Of a DNA stretch of 64,000 nucleotides, positions 9,601 to 15,917 are shown one piece after another. The stretch's first letter is position 1. Every line of letters begins with the position of its first letter. Position numbers and translations under genes: made by a program. The stretch is from the NCBI GenBank assembly GCA_023432225.1, contig JAEYUW010000016.1, forward strand, positions 75,237 to 139,236, in the 5' to 3' direction. The notes under the pieces are model-generated. The model saw only the letters and a list, made by a program, of their open reading frames with translations. It did not search any database and was not told the DNA's origin. The stretch comes from Verrucomicrobiota bacterium (GTDB lineage Bacteria; Verrucomicrobiota; Verrucomicrobiia; Opitutales; Opitutaceae).

Positions 9601-9814
9601 GTCAGTCACGAAGCTCGATCTGCGTGCGACCTACGAATTCACTGATGGTATCTGGCGCGGCTATGGCAAAGGGCTCCGCGTCGGCTTGGGCGTGAACAAC
9701 GTTTTCGATAAGGAGCCACCATTCTCGGATACGGTTTACGGCTTCAACGCCGGCCTCCACAGCCAACTCCTGCTCGGTCGCGCCTACGAACTCTCGTTCG
9801 TGCTGCCGTTCTAA
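6656..9814 (+). CDS. TonB-dependent receptor with N-terminal STN domain
   Basis: Outer-membrane active transporter that signals through FecR and the ECF sigma factor. From the ATG at 6656 it has 1052 residues: signal peptide (about 1-32), STN domain (YSIPASAATDALAAFTEQSG), plug (TLADFLNQIPQTYAG, VSLRGLGSGSTLVLVDGRR, TDGASAIYGADAVAGVINI) and a 22-strand-type barrel ending in Phe (LSFVLPF). An ATG at 6611 is in frame but would put 15 residues before the signal peptide. The substrate cannot be read from the sequence; the following gene is a secreted multi-thioredoxin protein. Confidence 0.92.
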   Translation: MNTPSSFPWLRRLRGVAFVTSLALTALSASATEAAKKAYSIPASAATDALAAFTEQSGEPIVYPADVVRGVRTNAVHGDLTARAALEQLIAGTDLVVVQDPGTGALGLRRSSDKPAVTIAAKDLEPAVKLQEYRVLGSRIRQTETEGPSPVSTYDADYIKSTGSFTLADFLNQIPQTYAGIASGRGSTPNELNPEFGQRSESTTPSFNFALGSSAAPPGQTGVSGVSLRGLGSGSTLVLVDGRRAAQNGLGNRSTDTRQGFVDLNTIPLGMIERVEVLTDGASAIYGADAVAGVINIVLKKNYAGTEINGSFKTAEHGGGRERSLSVLHGFAYGKLSGTVSVEYYDRQNLKASERVFSKNQDHTGIPTSVLNGSVIYGTDYRLNWGYPGVLQAVGGTVSGTFNALPGVRVVLVPEGLTSTASVSQFTPTFAIIPPASVVNGAGQRRFNTAAYLDLIPESERTGVSANLNYKFTPRLEAYANLRTSEVKSFTNAQVSGHTITGGFGTAAVLLAANNPFNQNVQVGMILPEWGSANQRVRTLSDAVTAGLRGTAFETWQWDLGTMWQHMKNRQTTREFNGAGFANLLNHPDPTQRFNPFIDYRAPGAPSQAALLETLSNYPFLGSETTVTGADFSADGNVADIWGGPIKMAFGGSVTRSELESVAVNYSMTATPVATRNVVEASQRTTAAFAEASLPIVGKANARTLVRRLDVQIAARYEEVGAFSRTVPKFGVSWAPISSVLLRGSWSEGFRAPSTSEYTTANSSTTATLSDPRRTPASTTGVVVTNGSNPNAPAERSENTFAGLVIEPPSLKGLSLQVNYYETTQTDLLQLLTPQTIVNNEALFADRITRAAPDAADTAAGQPGRITAVDRTFINFGEAVNRSVDFVVDYQLPWEQWGHWRMNIAASRTLEASRALAPGQPPVVLDDDTSSPPKWKYNASLFWRKGRWNASAYFWYLDGFGSNNAGNPLVGNSGGEVFFPTPSVTKLDLRATYEFTDGIWRGYGKGLRVGLGVNNVFDKEPPFSDTVYGFNAGLHSQLLLGRAYELSFVLPF

Positions 9815-9829
9815 TTGCCGTTCGTCTCT

Positions 9830-9860
9830 GCCGCCGTGCACGACCTGCGCGGCGGCCATT
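9830..9860 (+). other. small hairpin between receptor gene and thioredoxin gene
   Basis: GCCGCC (9830-9835) pairs with GGCGGC (9851-9856), followed by CATTTT. It sits in the 62-base gap between the receptor and the five-thioredoxin gene. It could lower but not stop read-through, so that the downstream gene is expressed at a different level. Weak evidence. Confidence 0.3.
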
Positions 9861-9876
9861 TTCCCTCCTGCTCATC

Positions 9877-12800
9877 ATGAAGTTCCTATCTCTGCTCGCG
9901 TGCCTCGGTCTGACGGCCGTCTCTTACGCGCAAGCCCCATCCTCCGTGCCGCCAGTCGGCACTACGGTCGCTGCCTCCGCCGCTGCGACGCGCCCGGGCC
10001 CTAAGCCCGGTGAACTTGCGCCCGATTTCACCGTTGTCGGCCCCGATTTCAAGGAGGTCAAACTCTCGGATTTTCGCGGCAAGCTCGTGCTCGTCGACAT
10101 CTGGGCGACCTGGTGCGGCCCGTGCGTCGCGTCGATGCCGCACAATAGCGAGTTCGCCGAGAAATACGCCGCCAACGACCTCGTCGTCCTCGCCGTGTGC
10201 GCCGACGATTCGCGCGCCAACTACGACGGTTGGGTGAAGCGCAACGCCAGCAAATACAAGTTCCTCACCGCGCACGATCCCGCCGGCAAGGACGGCTGGG
10301 AAAAGTCCGTCTTCAACACGCAGTATGGCGTCACCGGTTTCCCGACGCTCTTCCTCATCGGCAAAGACGGCAAACTCATCGGCACCACCGGCGGCGGCGG
10401 CCCGACCGTGAACCCGAACGTCCTGCGCCTGCTCGCGAAGGGCGGTCTCCCGGTCGATCTCAGCGGCTTGCCGCCCGAGGAAACCGGTCGCCCGAAATCG
10501 ATCCCGATGATCGGCAAAACTGCCGCCACTCCCACCGCGGCCAATCCGACGCTGAAGTTCGCCAACATGGCCGCAGGTGAAACCGTGCCGGATTTCTCGA
10601 CGACCGACGCGAGCGGCAAGACCGTGAAGCTCTCCGATTTTCGCGGAAAGCCTGTGTTCATCAATTTCTGGACCGGCGGCCGCAATCCGCCTGATGACGT
10701 CGCCAAAATCGCTGCCGCCTACCAAGCGCAAGGTCTCGCCGTCTGGGCGATCAACACCGCCACCGAGCGCGCCGATTTCGAGAAATGGGCGAAGGAAAAT
10801 CCCGCCCCCGGCTACACCGTTTCCTGGGACCCCGCCGGCAAGGCCGTCATGGAGGCGGCCGCCTACATGATCTTCGGCGCCGGCATGTATCCCGGCTACT
10901 GCGTCGTGGGCCCCGACGGCAAACTCGTCGGCGGCATCATCGGCATGGGGCCGCGCGTCAGCGGTTGGCTGCGCGAAATTCTCCTGCGCGCCGACGTGAA
11001 GCTCACCGATGCCGACAAGGCGCTGATCGAACAGGCCATCGCCGCCGCGCGCGCGAATCCGCCCGCCTCAGTTCCCATGAGCGGCGGCGGCATGCTCGCG
11101 CCCGCGAAAGCCGCCGGCGGCGTCGCCCCGGCCGCGATTCGGCCGCAGGGCAATGCCGGTGGCATGACGGCCGCCACGCGCGTCGCCACGCTCGGATCGG
11201 GCGACGTTGCGCCGGACTTCGCGATGCAAGATGTCACCGGTCGCGAGGTGAAGCTCTCCGACTTCAAGGACAAGATCGTCATCCTCGACTTCTGGGCCAC
11301 GTGGTGCGGACCGTGCATCGCCTCGTTCCCGCACACGCAAAAACTCGCCGCGAAATACAAGGATCAGGGCGTCGTCGTCGTCGCCTCCGGCACGAGCGAC
11401 ACGATCGCGAAGTTCAAGGAGTGGATTCCGAAGAACCAGCCGAAGTATCCCGATCTGCAGTTCTTCTTCGACGTGAACGAGCGCGGCAGCGCGACCTTCG
11501 AGCAGCGCGCGTCGAACCGACTTTACCACGTCGTCGGCATTCCGACGCAGTTCGTCATCGGTCGCGACGGCAAGATCGCCGCGACCATCGTTGGCAACGG
11601 CGGCGAGAGCGACGCCCGCACGGAAACCGCCCTCGCCAGCCTCGGCGTGAAGGTCGACGAAGCAATCGTGGCCAAGGGCAAGGAGCAACTCGCGAAGTCC
11701 GCCGCCGAGGAGAAGGCGCGTGCGGAAGCGGAGAAGATCCCGCGCCCGCCGTTCTTCGAGAATTTCGGCAAACTCAAAGCCGGCGACCCGGTCGCCGATG
11801 TCGAGGTGCAGAAGCTCGACGGCTCGACGGCGAAGCTCGCCGACTTGCTGCAAGGTCACGTCACGGTCGTCGGCGTGTGGAGCGGCGGCAACGGCCCGGG
11901 CGACCAATACCTCGCGGCGTGGAAGTCGTGGGGCGAAAAGTATCCGAACGTCAGCTTCGTGGGCGTGGGTGGCTTTGCCGCGCTGGGCGACGTGCAAAAA
12001 TGGCAGACGGAAAACGCCGGCAAGCTCACCGGCACGCTGGTGGCCGATCCCGCCGGCGCCGCGCCGCGTCCGCCGAAACCGGCGGACGAACTCACGGACG
12101 ACGAACGTGCCGCCTATCGCAAGGCCGGCTCCGAGCATTTCACGAAAATCTTCACCTTCAAACTCGGTGGCCTGATGGCGCCCGTGCCGACCACGCTCGT
12201 CTTCGACGCCAGCGGCAAGCTCGCCGGTTGGAGCGCGGGCTTCGGACCGCGCTACGACGAGACGATCGGCAATCTTCTGCTCCGCGCCGGCGTGAAGCTC
12301 AATGCGGCCGACATGCCCGCCAAGGTTTGGACCAAGGAAGACATCGCGGCCGCCACTACGAAACCCGAGCCCAAGGTCGAAATGCTCAAGATCGGCGCGA
12401 CGGCGCCGGACTTTGTTTCGCAGACGCTCGACGGCAAAGCGGTGAAGCTCTCTGAGCTGCGCGGCAAGGTGGTCGTGCTCGATTTCTGGGCGACGTGGTG
12501 CGGCCCGTGCATCGCCTCGATGCCGCACACGCAGGAAGTCGCCGCGCACTACAAGGACCAGGGCGTCGTCGTGCTCGCCAACTGCACCAGCGACACGCGC
12601 GCGAAGTTCGAGCAGTGGGTGAAAGCCAACCAGGAAAAATATCCGGACATCTTCTGGACGCACGATGCCGCCGAGCGCGGCCCGCAACGCGCTTCCCGTG
12701 CGCTCTACGGCGTCGGCGGTATTCCGTGCCAGTTCGTCATCGGTCGCGACGGCAAGATCATCGACATCGTCATCGGCTACCTGAAAGGCGAAACGATCCT

Positions 12801-12885
12801 CGAAGCCGCGCTCTCCAAGGCTGGTGTGAACGTGGACCCGGCTCTCGTGGCGAAAGGCGCAGCCGATCTTAAGCGCCGCGGTTGA
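9877..12885 (+). CDS. secreted protein with five tandem TlpA-like thioredoxin domains
   Basis: A 1002-residue exported protein (signal peptide about 1-18, ending SYAQA). Five repeats of the TlpA/AhpC fold follow, each starting G..APDF and KLSDFRGK. Domain 1 has WCGPC at 79-83; domain 2 has WTGGRN at 265-270, no cysteine; domain 3 has WCGPC at 476-480; domain 4 has WSGGNG at 668-673, no cysteine; domain 5 has WCGPC at 874-878. The active and degenerate domains alternate. Single TlpA proteins reduce periplasmic disulfides, for example in cytochrome c or CuA maturation; the job of this array is unknown. It follows the TonB receptor by 62 bases, so it may belong to that regulon. A strong terminator lies at 12976. 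Confidence 0.9.
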   Translation: MKFLSLLACLGLTAVSYAQAPSSVPPVGTTVAASAAATRPGPKPGELAPDFTVVGPDFKEVKLSDFRGKLVLVDIWATWCGPCVASMPHNSEFAEKYAANDLVVLAVCADDSRANYDGWVKRNASKYKFLTAHDPAGKDGWEKSVFNTQYGVTGFPTLFLIGKDGKLIGTTGGGGPTVNPNVLRLLAKGGLPVDLSGLPPEETGRPKSIPMIGKTAATPTAANPTLKFANMAAGETVPDFSTTDASGKTVKLSDFRGKPVFINFWTGGRNPPDDVAKIAAAYQAQGLAVWAINTATERADFEKWAKENPAPGYTVSWDPAGKAVMEAAAYMIFGAGMYPGYCVVGPDGKLVGGIIGMGPRVSGWLREILLRADVKLTDADKALIEQAIAAARANPPASVPMSGGGMLAPAKAAGGVAPAAIRPQGNAGGMTAATRVATLGSGDVAPDFAMQDVTGREVKLSDFKDKIVILDFWATWCGPCIASFPHTQKLAAKYKDQGVVVVASGTSDTIAKFKEWIPKNQPKYPDLQFFFDVNERGSATFEQRASNRLYHVVGIPTQFVIGRDGKIAATIVGNGGESDARTETALASLGVKVDEAIVAKGKEQLAKSAAEEKARAEAEKIPRPPFFENFGKLKAGDPVADVEVQKLDGSTAKLADLLQGHVTVVGVWSGGNGPGDQYLAAWKSWGEKYPNVSFVGVGGFAALGDVQKWQTENAGKLTGTLVADPAGAAPRPPKPADELTDDERAAYRKAGSEHFTKIFTFKLGGLMAPVPTTLVFDASGKLAGWSAGFGPRYDETIGNLLLRAGVKLNAADMPAKVWTKEDIAAATTKPEPKVEMLKIGATAPDFVSQTLDGKAVKLSELRGKVVVLDFWATWCGPCIASMPHTQEVAAHYKDQGVVVLANCTSDTRAKFEQWVKANQEKYPDIFWTHDAAERGPQRASRALYGVGGIPCQFVIGRDGKIIDIVIGYLKGETILEAALSKAGVNVDPALVAKGAADLKRRG

Positions 12886-12893
12886 TCGAACGC

Positions 12894-12932
12894 TGCGGCG
12901 CCAAAATGGACCGAAAGGCCCATGGCGCCGCA
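12894..12932 (+). other. long hairpin with GAAA loop after the five-thioredoxin gene
   Basis: Outer arms TGCGGCGCCA and TGGCGCCGCA are perfect; the inner arms ATGGACC and GGCCCAT pair with one mismatch around a GAAA tetraloop, with a short A bulge. No T run follows. It could protect the 3' end of the mRNA or be part of a small RNA. The rest of the 335-base gap to 13220 contains the terminator at 12976 and nothing else that I recognise. Confidence 0.5.
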
Positions 12933-12975
12933 CGCCCGTTGTTGCTACACTCCGCATCGTTGTAATGTGTGTGTG

Positions 12976-13016
12976 GAAGCCCGCACCTCGCCTAGCGAGG
13001 GCGGGCTTCACTTTTT
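12976..13016 (+). terminator. rho-independent terminator
   Basis: GAAGCCCGC and GCGGGCTTC form the stem with the inner pair CCTCGC/GCGAGG around CTA, followed by ACTTTTTG. Strong GC stem and T run, placed 90 bases after the five-thioredoxin gene; it should end the sigma/receptor/thioredoxin transcripts. Confidence 0.85.
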
Positions 13017-13219
13017 GATCTCTGCTCCGCGCGGGTATGGGATCTGCGCGCACCAGCCCAGGCGGTCCTCGGAGGACGGGGTTGCAGCCTGCCGCGAGCG
13101 ATGCTGGTGGGAGTTTACCCAAGGAAGTGACGTCGCCTCCGTCACCTCTTGGCGCAATTCTCGACAATTCGCGAAAACGGCTCGGCCGGAGCCGGACTCT
13201 CCACGTTTTGCCGCCGACG

Positions 13220-14722
13220 CTACTCCAACGCCGCCGCGAGGGCCGCAATGATCTCGCTCGCGGGTTCTGTGCCGACCGAGAGTCGCAAGAGCTCCGCCGG
13301 CAAACCGGCTTCGCGCAGCACCGCGCCGCTGCTCCGCGAGGGCAGGAGGTCGTAATGCGCGAGGTAGACATACGGGCAGATCAGCGTCGTCGCCATGCCG
13401 AAGCTCGGACCCTTCGCCAGCGTGAGCCGATCATAGAAGGGCGCCAGCGGCCCGCGCAGGGTAAACGAAATTACCGCGCCGACCGACTCCGGCGTTCGGG
13501 CGAGTTTCGCGTAATTCGCCGCCGTGCTCCGCTGCTGCGACCACCACACGCGTTCCACGCGCGAGTGCCGTTCGAGGAACGAAGCGACCAGCGGGGTGGT
13601 GTGGTTGATGCGACGCACCACGTCCGGCGCGCTCCCGATCTCCGCTGCGAGCCGGCAGAGGTCGCGCGCGTAGGGGGCGTCGAGTTCATTGCTGAGCGTC
13701 GCGCGCAAGACATCCGCATCCGGACCCGCTGGGTTGACCACGGCTGCGCCGACCATCACGTCGCCCTCGTGTGAGGCGTATTTGGTGAGACTGAACGCCG
13801 TGATATCCGCGTGCGGCAGCACATCGACATTGAAGGGCGAGGCGATCGCAGGATCGGCAATCACGCGTGCGCCGTGCCGGTGCGCGAGCGCTTGGATGGC
13901 GGCGAGATCGCCCGTCTGGAGCAGCGGATTGGTCGGCGCCTCGGTCACGACACCGGCAATGCGAGCTCCGTGCTCCGCGAACAGCTTCTCCAGCGCGCTC
14001 AGATTCGTGACGTCGTGCTGCACCAGGTGATCGCGTGCCGGATCAGGCGTGAATTTTTTCAGCAGCGCGATCGTGTCGAGATAGAGCCAGCCGAGTTGCA
14101 CCCACGCGGTCCGGCCGCGGGTGGCCTGCACCCGCGAGATCGCCCGAAACGCGGCGTGCATCGCGCCCATGCCGCTGCCGGCGAGGAACAGGTCGCGCTT
14201 CGACGCGCCGCCAAACAGCGGCAGCAGCACTCGCTCCACTTCGGCGCGGGCATCGCCGGAGAAAATCGACTCGGTCGTCACCGCGGCCCGGCGGCCGAGG
14301 CGCTCCAGCGCATCCTCGGCGCCGCGCGAGCTGAGCAGCCCGCCGGTGTGCTGCAGCCAGAGCTTGGCGCGCTGAGCCAATTCGGGATCAGCAGCGTGTA
14401 ATACGACGGCGACTCCGGCATGCGCCGAGGCGCGGGCGCGCTCGGCGCCGAGTTGCGCCACCAGCGCGGCCGCGGCGCGCGCGGTCAGCACCGGCCAGAG
14501 TTGCTCGCCTGGTTTCGCGACCGCGCCCGTAAGCTCCCGGGTCACTTCCTGCACCAGCGGATGGATTGCGAATCGCGGATAGCCGGCGCGCATCGCTTCC
14601 AGCACGCGGGGATCACGCTCTTCGTAGCCCGTCACATCTGCCATCGTCGGCAAGCTGCACGAGACCGAATGCAATGAGCCGGGAATGGGCGTGCCGAGGG
14701 GAAGAGGACGGAAAACGGACAT
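13220..14722 (-). CDS. cystathionine gamma-synthase-like PLP enzyme, fungal STR2 type
   Basis: Cys/Met-metabolism PLP enzyme, likely to make cystathionine (or homocysteine) from activated homoserine. The 500-residue protein (ATG 14722; another ATG at 14788) is longer than the usual 400-residue bacterial MetB. It carries the N-terminal block of the fungal STR2 group: SLPTMADVTGYEERDPRV and GYPRFAIHPLV. The cofactor lysine is in ITAFSLTKYASHEGD. It is divergent from metX, whose product supplies O-acetylhomoserine, and next to the aspartokinase/homoserine dehydrogenase, so the whole methionine branch lies together. Substrate choice (cysteine or sulfide) cannot be read by eye. Confidence 0.82.
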   Translation of the reverse strand: MSVFRPLPLGTPIPGSLHSVSCSLPTMADVTGYEERDPRVLEAMRAGYPRFAIHPLVQEVTRELTGAVAKPGEQLWPVLTARAAAALVAQLGAERARASAHAGVAVVLHAADPELAQRAKLWLQHTGGLLSSRGAEDALERLGRRAAVTTESIFSGDARAEVERVLLPLFGGASKRDLFLAGSGMGAMHAAFRAISRVQATRGRTAWVQLGWLYLDTIALLKKFTPDPARDHLVQHDVTNLSALEKLFAEHGARIAGVVTEAPTNPLLQTGDLAAIQALAHRHGARVIADPAIASPFNVDVLPHADITAFSLTKYASHEGDVMVGAAVVNPAGPDADVLRATLSNELDAPYARDLCRLAAEIGSAPDVVRRINHTTPLVASFLERHSRVERVWWSQQRSTAANYAKLARTPESVGAVISFTLRGPLAPFYDRLTLAKGPSFGMATTLICPYVYLAHYDLLPSRSSGAVLREAGLPAELLRLSVGTEPASEIIAALAAALE

Positions 14723-14788
14723 GCGGCGATTCGCGCGCAGGCGCCGCAGCGCGGCAACACACGGTCCGGTCACGGCGTTGGTTTCCAT

Positions 14789-14828
14789 GTCATATCGCGA
14801 ATGGGCCGGACGGCCCACGAGCTATGAC
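14789..14828. promoter_or_regulatory. nested hairpin between the divergent methionine genes
   Basis: GTCATA (14789) pairs with TATGAC (14823-14828); inside, TGGGCC and GGCCCA form a second perfect stem around GGAC. It lies 48 bases before the metX ATG and upstream of the cystathionine synthase gene. It may be an RNA element or a repressor operator for the two methionine genes. It does not match the SAM riboswitch cores I know. Confidence 0.45.
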
Positions 14829-14876
14829 TTGGTGGGGCGTTGTGAGCGCTCGTCGCGTTTGGTGCGCTCTGCCGTC

Positions 14877-15917
14877 ATGGTCGACCGATGTGCCCCCGCT
14901 GCGCCGCAGCACTTCATCCTCGCGCTGCCGGATTTGCGGCTCGCGCGCGGCGGCGTCGTGCGCCGGCACCGGATCGCGGCGTGGTGGTGGAGTCGCCCGG
15001 GCGACACGCCGGCGGAGCCGCTCGCGGATGTTCCCACGGTGTTGCTCGTGCACGCGCTCACCGGCGGTGCGCAGGCCGGCGGCAAGGACGGTTGGTGGGA
15101 GCCGTTGATCGGTGCGGGCCGCGTGCTTGATCCCGCGAAGCATCGCATCGTCTGTTTCAACAACCTCGGCTCGTTCTACGGCAGCAGCGCGCCGGGCATG
15201 CCTGGCTGGCCGAAATCGAAGAAGACGCAGCTCACCAGCGTCGATCTCGCGGGCGCCATTCTCCAAGGCCTCGACGCACTCGGCCTCAAACGCGTGCAAC
15301 TCGCCGCCGGCGGTTCGCTCGGCGGCATGGTGGTGCTCGCGCTTGCGGCGCGCGATCCGAAGCGTTTCGCCGCGATCATGCCGATCGCCACCAGCGCCGC
15401 GGCGACCGCGTGGGTCGTCGGCTGGAATCACGTGGCGCGCGCCGCGCTGCGCGTCGATCCGGGTTACCCGCATCACGCCGCCCGCGGTCTCGAGGTCGCG
15501 CGCCAGATTGCGATGCTGACCTACCGGGCCGAGCCGGGACTCGCGCAAAAACAGACCGCGCGCACCATCGGCAGCTATCTCGAGCATCACGGGAAAAAAT
15601 TGCACGGCCGCTTCACCGCCCAGTGCTACGAGTCGCAACTCGACGCCATGGACCATCACGATCTGAGCGAGCCGCTGCCCGGCACGCGCGGCTCGGCCCT
15701 CGCTCGCATCAAGACGCCGGCGCTCGTGGTCGACGTGGATACCGACCAGCTCTTCACGCCTGCGCAATCGGAGGCCCTCGCGGCCGCCTTGCGCGCCAAC
15801 GGCACCCGCGTCGAGCACGCCACGGTGCGCAGTCCTCACGGCCATGACGCTTTCCTCTTGGAATGGGAGCAGCTGGCCAAACTCATTCGTCGCGCGCTCG
15901 CGCTCTCTCCGTCATGA
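14877..15917 (+). CDS. metX: homoserine O-acetyltransferase
   Basis: Alpha/beta-hydrolase-fold enzyme that transfers an acyl group from acyl-CoA to homoserine, the first committed step to methionine. The 346-residue protein has the nucleophile elbow AAGGSLGGM (Ser147), the catalytic Asp in DVDTDQLF (Asp290) and His in SPHGHDAF (His323), plus the early motif LTGGAQA and NNLGSFYGSS. Start at ATG 14877; upstream in-frame starts overlap the divergent gene region. Its TGA overlaps the ATG of the next gene (ATGA at 15914), so translation is probably coupled. Acetyl against succinyl preference is not certain. Confidence 0.92.
   Translation: MVDRCAPAAPQHFILALPDLRLARGGVVRRHRIAAWWWSRPGDTPAEPLADVPTVLLVHALTGGAQAGGKDGWWEPLIGAGRVLDPAKHRIVCFNNLGSFYGSSAPGMPGWPKSKKTQLTSVDLAGAILQGLDALGLKRVQLAAGGSLGGMVVLALAARDPKRFAAIMPIATSAAATAWVVGWNHVARAALRVDPGYPHHAARGLEVARQIAMLTYRAEPGLAQKQTARTIGSYLEHHGKKLHGRFTAQCYESQLDAMDHHDLSEPLPGTRGSALARIKTPALVVDVDTDQLFTPAQSEALAAALRANGTRVEHATVRSPHGHDAFLLEWEQLAKLIRRALALSPS

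Noticed and set aside
14789..14828. SAM riboswitch
   Set aside because: The hairpin is too short and lacks the conserved cores of the SAM riboswitch classes that I know.
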